DNA of 64,000 nt from Stigmatella erecta (lineage in GTDB: Bacteria; Myxococcota; Myxococcia; Myxococcales; Myxococcaceae). Position 1 is the first letter of the stretch, and every line of letters starts with the position of its first letter. Made by a program: the position numbers and the translations under genes. The stretch is from the NCBI RefSeq assembly GCF_900111745.1, contig NZ_FOIJ01000010.1, forward strand, positions 248,001 to 312,000, written 5' to 3'. Positions 49,915 through 58,093 of this stretch are shown piece after piece. The notes beneath the pieces were generated by a model, which saw nothing but the letters and a program-made list of their open reading frames with translations, was not told the origin of the DNA and did no database searches.

Positions 49915-51735
49915 CTAGGTGCCCTTCCACAGGCCGTGGCGGCGCGCCCTTCGGCCCAGCGTCACCGGGTCCATGCCCAGGGCCACCGCGGCGCGGCGCA
50001 GCACCCCGCCACTCTGCTCCAGGGCCTCGCGGATGAGCTCCCGCTCCAGCTGCTCCATCCGGGTCCGCAGCGGGCCCGCCGGGGCCGCGCCCCCGGCGCG
50101 CAGGCTCGCCAGCATCACCGGGGGCAGCAGGCTGCGGGTCACCAGCTCTCCGGGCTTGGACAGGAGCACCGCGCGCTCCAGCACGTTGCGCAGCTCGCGC
50201 GCGTTGCCCGGCCAGGCATACGCCAGCAGGGCCTCCTCCGCCTCGGGCGCCACCCCGCTCGCCGAGCGCTTCAGCGACTGATTGAAGAGCTCCAGGAAGT
50301 GCCGCGCCAGCGAGAGGATGTCCTCGGGGCGCTCGCGCATGGGGGGAATGTCGATGGTGAAGCTGTTGAGCCGGTAGAAGAGGTCCGCCCGGAAGCGCCC
50401 GGCGCGCACCTCTTGGGCCAAGTCTCTGTTGCTCGCCGCCACCACCCGCACGTCCACGTGGCGCACCTGGGTGCCGCCCACGGGGCGCACATCGCCTCCC
50501 TCCAGCACGCGCAGGAGCTTGGCCTGGAGGTTGGGGGTGGTGTTCTCGATTTCATCTAGGAAGATGGTGCCGCCGTCGGCCAGGACGAAGAGGCCCGGGT
50601 GGTCGGCCACCGCGCCGGTGAAAGCCCCCTTCACGTGGCCGAACAGCTCGCTCTCCAGGAGCGTCTCGCTCAGCGCGCCGCAGTCCTGCACCACCAGGGA
50701 CACGTTCCCCCGGCCGCTCAGCTTGTGGATGATGCGCGCCAGCACCTCCTTGCCCGTGCCCGTCTCCCCCTGCAGCAGCACCGCCACCCGGTGGGGGGCC
50801 GCCACGCGCACCATCTCCATGACGCGCTTCATGGGGGGGCTGGAGAAGCCGGGCCCTTCCCCCCCGGTGGGGCTGGGCGTGCCCGCGGTGCCCTCCAGGA
50901 GCGCCCGCTCCCGCAGCAGGTTGCGCTCCAGCTCCAGCGCCAGGCGCCGCTGCTCCGTGCGCACCCCGTGCTCGCGCCCCGCGTCCAGCACCGCCTGCCG
51001 GATGAGTTCCGGTTCGGGCGAAGGGCCCAGCGCCCGGAAGATGCCCCCCGCGTTGAACAGCTCCACCAGCCGCTCGGCCGGGGCGGGCGCGCAGTAGACG
51101 ATGCGCGCCGCCATGTCGCTGGGGGGCGCCGCGCCGGTGACATCCACCTCTTCCATGCGCCGGGCGGAGAGCTGCTCCACCAGCGACAGGGCCTGCACCT
51201 CGTCCGTGCCGGCCACCAGCAGGACGGCCACGTCCCCCCGGTTGAGCAGCGCCTGCACCTCCGGGGAGGACGTCGCGTGGCCCAGCCGCGCGTGCCCCTC
51301 GAGCGCCGAGCGGAGGAGCCGCACCTGGGACTCCGTGGCGTAGGCCACCGCCACCTGGAGGGCGCTCTCCTGGAGGTAGCGCGCCAGGGTGACGCGGTGG
51401 GAGCCCTCGAAGGAGCGGAAGAACACCCCCATCGCCATCACGGTGCCGCCGTTGCCCACCGCCGTGTCATGCCGCCAGCGCACCTCGCCCTGGGCCCGGA
51501 TGCGCGCGTGGGAGTCCGGCAGCGAGAAGGCCAGCTCGAAGAGCTGCCCCTCGCGAGGCCCCGCGGCGGGCCCCTCGAACGAGGTGGCCACCAGGCCGAT
51601 CCCCGTCTCGCTGATGTTGACTGACCAGCACCCGTGCAGCGCCGGCTGCGTCACGACCTGGACGTACAGGGGCTTGCGGGGGCTGCGGTCCGTGAAGGAC
51701 CGGGCGGAGGAGGGCTTCAAGGGAGGGGGCTTCAT
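49915..51735 (-). CDS. Sigma-54-dependent activator with PilZ-like N-terminus
   Basis: A 606-aa enhancer-binding protein. Residues about 20-115 match a PilZ-type domain (PRKPLYVQVV, WSVNISETGIGL, VMAMGVFFRSF). Residues 120-260 resemble a receiver without its phospho-Asp. The AAA+ core (about 290-530) has Walker A GETGTGKEV, the sigma-54 loop GAFTGAVADHPG, DEIENTTPN and VAASNRDL. The C-terminus is a Fis-type HTH (VLRRAAVALGMDPVTLGRRARRHGLW). It should activate sigma-54 promoters, possibly sensing c-di-GMP. ATG 51735 was preferred to a TTG at 51756. It is divergent from the TIGR02265 gene. Confidence 0.92.
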   Translation of the reverse strand: MKPPPLKPSSARSFTDRSPRKPLYVQVVTQPALHGCWSVNISETGIGLVATSFEGPAAGPREGQLFELAFSLPDSHARIRAQGEVRWRHDTAVGNGGTVMAMGVFFRSFEGSHRVTLARYLQESALQVAVAYATESQVRLLRSALEGHARLGHATSSPEVQALLNRGDVAVLLVAGTDEVQALSLVEQLSARRMEEVDVTGAAPPSDMAARIVYCAPAPAERLVELFNAGGIFRALGPSPEPELIRQAVLDAGREHGVRTEQRRLALELERNLLRERALLEGTAGTPSPTGGEGPGFSSPPMKRVMEMVRVAAPHRVAVLLQGETGTGKEVLARIIHKLSGRGNVSLVVQDCGALSETLLESELFGHVKGAFTGAVADHPGLFVLADGGTIFLDEIENTTPNLQAKLLRVLEGGDVRPVGGTQVRHVDVRVVAASNRDLAQEVRAGRFRADLFYRLNSFTIDIPPMRERPEDILSLARHFLELFNQSLKRSASGVAPEAEEALLAYAWPGNARELRNVLERAVLLSKPGELVTRSLLPPVMLASLRAGGAAPAGPLRTRMEQLERELIREALEQSGGVLRRAAVALGMDPVTLGRRARRHGLWKGT

Positions 51736-51878
51736 GGCTGAAGGAGGGGGCTTCAAAGGTGAAGCATGGCTTCAGAACATTGAAATTGCATGTTCCGGTG
51801 AACGCCTTGTGCTGTGGAAGCTTCAGCCGTGAATCCCAGGGGGGGAGGTAACACCTTGTTTTCCAAGGGTTTGAGGGG

Positions 51879-51894
51879 TGGCCCAAATCCTGCT
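51879..51894 (+). promoter_or_regulatory. Candidate sigma-54 (-24/-12) promoter
   Basis: TGGCCCAAATCCTGCT matches the -24/-12 spacing and the invariant GG and GC of sigma-54 promoters (consensus TGGCACG-N4-TTGCW). It lies 66 bases before the TIGR02265 gene and divergent from the sigma-54 activator gene. Confidence 0.65.
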
Positions 51895-51960
51895 CTTGGC
51901 TGCACGCGGCAGCGGTCCCCGGCTTTCTCCCGGCAGGTCCTCACTTCAGGAAACGCCATC

Positions 51961-52584
51961 ATGCACGCACACCTCGAGTCGCTACCGCCGGTGATGGACC
52001 TCGACGTGGAGCGCCAGCTCCGCCACCGGATGGCGATGACCAGCCCCACGGATACGGCACACGGGATGTTCTTCAGCGGGGTGCTGGAAACCGTCCGCAC
52101 ACTCGGTGGGAGTGAAGCCGCGGACCGCTGCCAGGAAGTCTCGGAGAGGCGACGCTTCATTGCCTCTCTTCCTTATCCCGTGGCCGGGCTGCTTCGCATG
52201 ATGCTCGTGGCGGTGCGGGAGCTGGGGCCGCGCGCGGGAGGCGGCTCGGCGGTGCTGCGGCGCATGGGGCGCCAGGCGGCCCATGATTTTTTGCGCGCCC
52301 CGGCCGGCCGCACCCTGCTCGTGCTCTCGGAGGGCAGCCCCCGGCGGCTCCTCCAGCAGCTGCCCTCCAGCTACCGCGCCACGGTCAGCTACGGCGAGCG
52401 GCGGATGGTGGGCTTCCTGCCGGGCAACACGGGCCGGTTCGTCACGCAGGGAGACTTCATGCCTCCGGCCTACACCAAGGGGCTGTTGCAGGGCGTCCTG
52501 GAAGAGGGCGGCGCACGGAACGTCTCGGTGATGGGCGGCGCGCAGGGGCTGCTCGACAGCGAATACGCGCTGGCCTGGGATTGA
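51961..52584 (+). CDS. TIGR02265/DUF2378-family myxobacterial protein
   Basis: A 207-aa protein of the family expanded in myxobacteria (DUF2378): VDRQLRHRMAMTSPTDTAHGMFF-type start, GGSEAADRCQEV, FIASLPYPVAGLLRMMLVAVREL, and a C-terminal beta-rich part ending MGGAQGLLDSEYALAWD. No biochemical function is known; members often sit beside regulators. A sigma-54-type promoter lies upstream. The ATG is at 51961, after AGGAAACG. A strong hairpin begins 17 bases after the stop. Confidence 0.87.
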   Translation: MHAHLESLPPVMDLDVERQLRHRMAMTSPTDTAHGMFFSGVLETVRTLGGSEAADRCQEVSERRRFIASLPYPVAGLLRMMLVAVRELGPRAGGGSAVLRRMGRQAAHDFLRAPAGRTLLVLSEGSPRRLLQQLPSSYRATVSYGERRMVGFLPGNTGRFVTQGDFMPPAYTKGLLQGVLEEGGARNVSVMGGAQGLLDSEYALAWD

Positions 52585-52600
52585 TGGGAAGAAAGAGAAG

Positions 52601-52630
52601 GCCTGCGAGTTGCAAGCAACCCACGCAGGC
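52601..52630 (+). terminator. Hairpin after TIGR02265 gene
   Basis: GCCTGCG-A-GTTGC-AA-GCAAC-CCA-CGCAGGC: an extended stem with a 2-base loop beginning 17 bases after the stop codon. No T-tract follows on the plus strand, so it may be a processed 3' hairpin rather than a strict intrinsic terminator. Confidence 0.55.
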
Positions 52631-52663
52631 AGGGCAAGGGCAGATCACGAGGAGTGAGAGGAG

Positions 52664-52876
52664 ATGCGGATGAGGCTCGACGACGGGAGGGTGGAGGGGA
52701 CGCAGGGCGCGCCGCGCAAGGGCTCGTCCGAGGGCGTAGGCCGGGGAGCCTCTGGCGCGCGGGACTTGTCCCGGAGTGGCACGCCGGGCGCGCGCGGCGA
52801 GGGAGCCTCCGAGTCCGCCCCCCGGGCGCGCGCGGAGCACCGGAAGCTGCAGGATTTTCTGAATGCCTTTGTCTAG
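52664..52876 (+). CDS. Small basic, disordered hypothetical protein
   Basis: A 70-aa protein, Gly/Arg/Ser/Ala-rich, without hydrophobic core, ending in a short amphipathic helix (EHRKLQDFLNAFV). AGGAG and GAGAGGAG sit just upstream of the ATG, and a stem-loop starts directly after the stop, so the frame may be genuine despite its low complexity. Function unknown. It lies between the TIGR02265 gene and the response-regulator/kinase pair. Confidence 0.45.
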   Translation: MRMRLDDGRVEGTQGAPRKGSSEGVGRGASGARDLSRSGTPGARGEGASESAPRARAEHRKLQDFLNAFV

Positions 52877-52897
52877 GGCCTGAAGATTCTTCAGGCC
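52877..52897 (+). terminator. Perfect 9-bp hairpin directly after small gene
   Basis: GGCCTGAAG-ATT-CTTCAGGCC starts one base after the TAG at 52874-52876. There is no T-tract, so it could be a terminator, a 3' stabiliser or a protein-binding palindrome between the small gene and the response regulator. Confidence 0.5.
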
Positions 52898-52979
52898 GTG
52901 CCGCCACAACCCTCTTTCGCCGCTTCACGGAAAGAGCGATTTTCTGTTGCCCTCCACCACCGGCGGGCAAGAGGAAGTC

Positions 52980-53435
52980 ATGGGACGAGCCAGAGCCACC
53001 ACCATCCTGATGGCGGACGATGATGCGGATGACCGGGAGCTGGCGCAGGAAGCCCTCCGGGTCAGCCAGGTCCCCAGTGACTTGCGGTGTGTCGAGGATG
53101 GGGAGGAGCTGCTCGACTACCTGAACCGGCGGGGCCGCTACCGCGAGCCCCAGAGCGCGCCGGCGCCCGGGCTCATCCTGTTGGACCTGAACATGCCCCG
53201 CATGGACGGCCGCGAGGTGCTGCGGACGCTCAAGCAGGACCCGCGCCTCAAGCGCATCCCCGTCGTCATCCTGAGCACCTCGCGCCGGGACGAGGACGTG
53301 GTGGGCAGTTACGACCTGGGGGCCAACTGCTTCATCACCAAGCCGGGCTCCTTCTCGGAGCTCATCCAGATGATGAAGGTCCTGGACGCGCACTGGGTCC
53401 AGACCGCCGAGCTGCCCCGCGCGGCCCTCTCATGA
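52980..53435 (+). CDS. Single-domain response regulator (Rcp1-type CheY-like)
   Basis: A 151-aa receiver-only protein: acidic pocket MADDDADD, phospho-Asp in ILLDLNMPRMDGREVL, Thr/Ser in ILSTSRR and Lys in FITKPGSF. It resembles Rcp1-type regulators found beside hybrid kinases or phytochromes. The TGA of this gene overlaps the ATG of the following hybrid kinase (ATGA), so the pair is translationally coupled. No output domain: it presumably relays phosphate from the downstream kinase. Confidence 0.92.
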   Translation: MGRARATTILMADDDADDRELAQEALRVSQVPSDLRCVEDGEELLDYLNRRGRYREPQSAPAPGLILLDLNMPRMDGREVLRTLKQDPRLKRIPVVILSTSRRDEDVVGSYDLGANCFITKPGSFSELIQMMKVLDAHWVQTAELPRAALS

Positions 53436-55366
53436 CGCAGCAGGCCGCTTCTTCCCCCGTGCGCGTCCTGCTGGTGGAGGACGACGAGGATGACTTCCTG
53501 CTGGTCCGGGACGCGCTGCGCGCCATGGGCTCGGGCGGGGTCACGATTGACTGGGTGCGCGAGGCGGACCCCGCGCTCGCCGCGCTGGGGGAGGCGCGCC
53601 ACGAGGTGTGTCTGCTGGACTACCGGCTCGGGGCGCACACGGGCGTGGAGCTGCTGGAGCAGGCCCGGCGCCAGGGGGTGCACACGCCCATCATCCTGCT
53701 GACGGGCATGGCGGAGGGCAGCGAGGTGGACCGCCAGGCGCAGCAGGCGGGGGCGGCGGACTTCCTGGCGAAGTCCGAGGTGACGCCGGTGCTGCTGGAG
53801 CGCTCCATCCGCTACGCCATCCAGCACGCGCGGACGCTGGAGGTGCTGCGGCGCTCCCAGGCGAACTTTCGCGAGCTCATCGAGCAGATGCCGGCGGGGC
53901 TCACGGTGCTGACCGGGGGGCGGGTCATCTATGTGAACCCGGCCATGGCCCGGCTGAGCGGGGTGTCCCGGGAGGCGCTCCTGGGGCGGACGCTGGATGC
54001 CTTCCTGGCGCCGCTGCTGGGGGCCGAGGAGTGGCCGAGGCTGCGCGAGGCGCTGCCGGCGGAGGACGCCCCGGTGGCGCCCCGGGATGCGCGGCTGCTG
54101 CGGCCCTCGGGCGAGGCCATGCCCGTGGAGCTGGCCCGGCTGCCGGTGGTGTTCGACGGCCAGCCCGGCTCGCTGTGGGTGGCCCGGGATTTGACCGAGC
54201 GCAAGCTGTTGCAGTCGCGCCTGATGCTCGCCGAGCGCATGGCCTCGCTGGGGATGGTGGCGGGCACGGTGGCGCACGACATCACCAACCCGCTCTCCTA
54301 CGTGCTCGCCAACCTGCACCACCTGGAGGCCGACGTGCTGCCGCGCCTGCCGCTGGCCGAGGCGGAGCGCTCCGAGGTCCGCACCCTGCTGGGGGACATC
54401 CGGCACGGCGCGCAGAGCTTCCGCGACATCATCCAGCAACTGCGCGTCTTCGCCCACGAGGGCAAGGAGGCGCCGGCGCCCGTGGAGGTGCACCGGGTGC
54501 TGGAGTCCTCCGTGCGCATGGTGCAGCACACCCTGCGGCAGCGGGCCCGGCTGGTCCGGGACTACACCCAGCCGCTCTCGGTGATGGCGGACGAGGGGAA
54601 GCTCGGGCAGGTGTTCATGCACCTGCTCATCAACGCGGCCGAGGCCCTGCCGGAAGGGGACGTGGAGCACCAGGAGATCCGCCTGGTGACGCGGCCCCAG
54701 GGCGCCCGGGTGGCCATCGAGTTCCACGACACGGGGGCGAGCATTCCCCCGGACCGCCGGGAGCGGGTGTTCGAGCCCTTCTTCCCGGACGCCGCGGGAG
54801 GGGTGGACACGGGGCTGGGGCTGTCCGTGTGCCGCACCATCGTGACGGACCTGGGCGGGCGCATGGAGCTGGAGAGCGGGCCGGGGCGGGGCCGGGTCTT
54901 CCGGCTGCTCCTGCCCGTCCCGGAGCGGCAGGCCGTGCTCTCCCCGCCGCCCGTGCCCCTGGGGGGCGTGCCCCGGCGGGGGCGCATCCTCATCGTGGAT
55001 GACGAGCGGATGGTGGGGGTGGCCATCCGCCGGGCCCTCCAGCGGGAGCACGAGGTGGTGGTGATGACGGAGGCGCGCGAGGCGCTGGAGCGCCTGGCGG
55101 CCGGAGACCCCTTCGACATCATCCTCTGCGACATGATGATGCCGGAGATGAGCGGGATGGAGCTGTACGAGGAGCTCTCCCGGGTGGCACCGCAGGTGGC
55201 CGGCCGGATGGTGTTCCTGACGGGCGGGGCCTTCACGCCGCGGGCCCGGGAGTTCCTGGGCCGGGTGGGCAACCCGTGTATGGAAAAGCCGTTCCTGCCG
55301 GAGGAGCTCCGCCAGCTCGTGCAGTCGCTGCTGGCCCGTGAGTCCTCCGCGCCGCCGAGGGCCTGA
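53432..55366 (+). CDS. Hybrid histidine kinase (REC-PAS-HisKA-HATPase-REC)
   Basis: A 644-aa cytoplasmic hybrid kinase. N-terminal receiver (VEDDEDDF, Asp63 in LLDYRLG, Lys in LAKSEV), then a PAS domain (about 140-255), a dimerisation/phosphoacceptor helix VAGTVAHDITNPLSYVLANL with the His, an ATPase domain (INAAEALPEG N-box, FEPFF, DTGLGLSVCRTI) and a C-terminal receiver (VDDERM, Asp in IILCDMMMPEMSGMEL, Lys in EKPFLP). No transmembrane segment. Substitution of Glu by Asp after the phospho-His is unremarkable. Probably exchanges phosphate with the upstream single-domain regulator. The input is unknown. Confidence 0.93.
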   Translation: MTQQAASSPVRVLLVEDDEDDFLLVRDALRAMGSGGVTIDWVREADPALAALGEARHEVCLLDYRLGAHTGVELLEQARRQGVHTPIILLTGMAEGSEVDRQAQQAGAADFLAKSEVTPVLLERSIRYAIQHARTLEVLRRSQANFRELIEQMPAGLTVLTGGRVIYVNPAMARLSGVSREALLGRTLDAFLAPLLGAEEWPRLREALPAEDAPVAPRDARLLRPSGEAMPVELARLPVVFDGQPGSLWVARDLTERKLLQSRLMLAERMASLGMVAGTVAHDITNPLSYVLANLHHLEADVLPRLPLAEAERSEVRTLLGDIRHGAQSFRDIIQQLRVFAHEGKEAPAPVEVHRVLESSVRMVQHTLRQRARLVRDYTQPLSVMADEGKLGQVFMHLLINAAEALPEGDVEHQEIRLVTRPQGARVAIEFHDTGASIPPDRRERVFEPFFPDAAGGVDTGLGLSVCRTIVTDLGGRMELESGPGRGRVFRLLLPVPERQAVLSPPPVPLGGVPRRGRILIVDDERMVGVAIRRALQREHEVVVMTEAREALERLAAGDPFDIILCDMMMPEMSGMELYEELSRVAPQVAGRMVFLTGGAFTPRAREFLGRVGNPCMEKPFLPEELRQLVQSLLARESSAPPRA

Positions 55367-55504
55367 AAGACCTGAAGGGTTTGAATAAATCCGGACAGCC
55401 CCCGTCTGGAGGCCGTGTTGGGGCTGGTGGGGATGGGCGCACGAGCGCCCGGTGGGAGGCGGGATGGGCCGGCGGCTCCACACTTCCCAAAGGGCAGGCC
55501 CCTC

Positions 55505-58078
55505 ATGCGGATACAGAAGTGGTGGGCAGGCGCACTCGCCAGTGCGCTCGTCGGCTGTGTCGTAGGACCTTATGACGACGCGTGGGAGGACGATGACTTC
55601 CCCCCCCTCGTCCCAGGACCGGACCCCGAGCCCTGGGTCCCCACCCCGGGCACCCAGGGGGTGGACTTCCAGGTCGAATTCCTCTCCGGGCCGTCGTCGC
55701 TCGGCGTGGGCTCGCTGGTGCGCGCCAGGCTGTGCAACCTGGGCAGCGCGCCGGGCAGCACCCAGGTGGCCTTCCTCCTTTCGAAGGATGCGGTCATCGA
55801 CGCGCGCGATGCGTGGGTGGGCTCCAGCCAGAGCCTGCTGGTGCAGCCGGGGCAATGCCAGGAGATCAGCGCCGTCATCGACATGCCCGACGTGGCCTCG
55901 GGCACCTATGTCCTGGGCGCCATCGCGGACCTGGAGAACCGGGTGAGCGAGTCGAATGAGCGGAACAACGCCCGCGCGGGCGGCAGCGTGCAGGTGGACC
56001 GCACGGCGCCGTCGATGCCCAGCCTCTCGTGGCGGGCGCCGGGGGCCTCGGATTCCCTGCAGGTGCCCCACCTGGTGGTCCGGGCCGAGCCCCGGGCGAC
56101 GGTGCGTGTCTACAGCAGCCCGGACTGCACGGGCACGGAGGTGGCCAGCAGCGAGACCAGTTCAGGGGGCTCCTGCGAGATGCCCATCTACACGCCGGGC
56201 TACACCGCGGGCGTCTACTCGGCGCGCTCCTATAATGGTGGGGGCTACGCGTCGGGCTGCGCGACCGCTCCTTCCTATGGAGGCGGCGGTGGGGGCGGTG
56301 GCGGCTGCACCGGCGGTGGCGGCAGCGGGGGCTATGGCTACGGCAGCGACGGCGGGTACGGAGGGGGCAACGGGGGCTGCGATACCACCCCGCCGTCGCC
56401 GCCGGTCATCGTCGAGGCCACCTGGCAGTACGGCAATACGCGGCACGAGCTGCGCGTGAAGGGCACCGCCGAGCCGGGGAGCACCGTGGGGGTCTTCATC
56501 GACGTGGCCTGCACGGGAACCCCCGCGGCCACGGCCACGGTGGGCGCCGATGGAAAGTTCAACCTGGTGGTGCTCGTGAACGCCACGGGCCCGGGCTCCG
56601 TGCGCCGGGTGTTCTTCGCCGCGAAGGACGCTGCGGAGAACGTCTCGTCCTGCATCGAGGGGCCGGTCTATGAGACGCCTTGCGCGCCGGGGTACGGCAA
56701 CTGCGATGGGAACCCGGCCAACGGCTGCGAGACGGACCTCACCTCGAACGTGAACCACTGCGGCACCTGCGGCACCACGTGCCCTGGCCAGGACTCGACC
56801 GTGGGCGTCTGCATGGCCAGCCAGTGCAGCACGGCCTGCGCGCCCGGCCGGTACGACTGCGATGGGAACGCCGCCAATGGCTGCGAGTCCACCTGCGCGT
56901 GCACCCCGACGGCCTGCACCATCGACCGCCAGGCGGAGCTGGTCATCACCTCGCTGTCGGTGGTGGAGGACCCCGTGCGGACCGCGCCCGGAGGCGCCTG
57001 GCACTTCGGGACCCTGATGAAGGCGATGGCGGGCAACCAGGATCCGTCCGCGATGGTGCGCCAGTGGCTGCGCACCTGGAACACGGCCCAGACGGTCAAC
57101 GGCATGACGCTGCCTGCGCGCTCGCAGCTGCAGACGCTGGTGCTGGGGCCCTGGGAGCAGCGCAGCGGCGGGGCGAACAAGCCGCTCGACTTCAGCACGG
57201 CGCCGTTCCGGCTCCTGGCCATCGTCAACCGCATGGACCTGCGGCAGCCGGGGGTCCAGGCCGGTGAGGGGCGCTTCGTCTTCGGCGTGCTCGATGCGCA
57301 GGGCCGTCCGCTCGAGTTCACCGTCATCCTGGAGTACACGCTGCCCGGAAGCAGCCCGGAGGCCATCCTGGCCTGGGCGCGGGACTGGCATGCCCTGGGG
57401 CAGCTCGGCCTGGGGAGCGCCAACTACAAGACGAAGCTCCAGCAGATCACCGATCGCTTCGCGGCGGCGGGCGTGATGCCCACGCGGCCCTTCGGCAGTG
57501 CCATCCACCATGTCCGCACCAACGAGGCGGCGCTGTCCACGCTGTGGGAGATGCGGGACTTCTCCCTGACGGCGGAGGGGCTGGTGCCAGCCGCGACGGC
57601 GCTCACGCCGGACTTCGGCTTCAACAACTCGAGCGCCCTGGGCAACTTCATCCGCGCCAACGAGGACGCCATCCTCGCCGAGAAGCACCAGGTCCCCGCG
57701 GTCTTCTCGGGGGCCCCGTTCCTGGCGGCGGGCGTCCGGGTCCCGGAGGAGACGTTCTTCTGGCGTGCGCCTTCGGTGAGCGTCGAGGCCCGGCACAAGT
57801 TCTCGCTGAACACCTGCAGCGGGTGCCACGCGGGCGAGACGAAGACGGACTTCACCCACATCCTCCCGCGCGCCGCGGGGCAGGCGTCGAACCTGTCCCT
57901 CTACATGCGGGGCGTCTCGGTGAAGGACCCGGTGGGGACCGTGACGCGCACGTTCGACGACGTCGGCCGCCGCGCCGAGGACATGGCCGCGCTGGTGTGC
58001 GGCAGCGGGAACATGCTGAACGCCAGCGGCAGTGGCCTCCCGCCGGCGTCCAACCTGCCCCGGTCCCGCGTGCACTGA
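55505..58078 (+). CDS. Large CARDB-type lipoprotein with Cys-rich repeats and a CSGCH motif
   Basis: An 857-aa lipoprotein (lipobox ALVGC). A CARDB/adhesion-like domain runs from about 45 to 160 (VDFQVEFLSGPSSLGVGSLVRARLCNLG...). A Gly/Tyr-rich low-complexity loop (about 250-300) is followed by an Ig-like domain and two Cys-rich repeats (CDGNPANGCETD...; CDGNAANGCEST) typical of myxobacterial secreted proteins. A large C-terminal domain contains a single haem-like CSGCH (in LNTCSGCHAGETKTDF) and GAGGGSGRRGRAEDMA-type helices. Envelope-located; could be an adhesin with a redox module. The start is chosen at ATG 55505. Confidence 0.8.
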   Translation: MRIQKWWAGALASALVGCVVGPYDDAWEDDDFPPLVPGPDPEPWVPTPGTQGVDFQVEFLSGPSSLGVGSLVRARLCNLGSAPGSTQVAFLLSKDAVIDARDAWVGSSQSLLVQPGQCQEISAVIDMPDVASGTYVLGAIADLENRVSESNERNNARAGGSVQVDRTAPSMPSLSWRAPGASDSLQVPHLVVRAEPRATVRVYSSPDCTGTEVASSETSSGGSCEMPIYTPGYTAGVYSARSYNGGGYASGCATAPSYGGGGGGGGGCTGGGGSGGYGYGSDGGYGGGNGGCDTTPPSPPVIVEATWQYGNTRHELRVKGTAEPGSTVGVFIDVACTGTPAATATVGADGKFNLVVLVNATGPGSVRRVFFAAKDAAENVSSCIEGPVYETPCAPGYGNCDGNPANGCETDLTSNVNHCGTCGTTCPGQDSTVGVCMASQCSTACAPGRYDCDGNAANGCESTCACTPTACTIDRQAELVITSLSVVEDPVRTAPGGAWHFGTLMKAMAGNQDPSAMVRQWLRTWNTAQTVNGMTLPARSQLQTLVLGPWEQRSGGANKPLDFSTAPFRLLAIVNRMDLRQPGVQAGEGRFVFGVLDAQGRPLEFTVILEYTLPGSSPEAILAWARDWHALGQLGLGSANYKTKLQQITDRFAAAGVMPTRPFGSAIHHVRTNEAALSTLWEMRDFSLTAEGLVPAATALTPDFGFNNSSALGNFIRANEDAILAEKHQVPAVFSGAPFLAAGVRVPEETFFWRAPSVSVEARHKFSLNTCSGCHAGETKTDFTHILPRAAGQASNLSLYMRGVSVKDPVGTVTRTFDDVGRRAEDMAALVCGSGNMLNASGSGLPPASNLPRSRVH

Positions 58079-58093
58079 GGCCCTGACGGCGGC

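Noticed and set aside
53309-56071. 920-codon minus-strand frame across the kinase and next lipoprotein
   Set aside because: His/Gly/Arg/Pro-rich antisense frame spanning two well-supported plus-strand genes.
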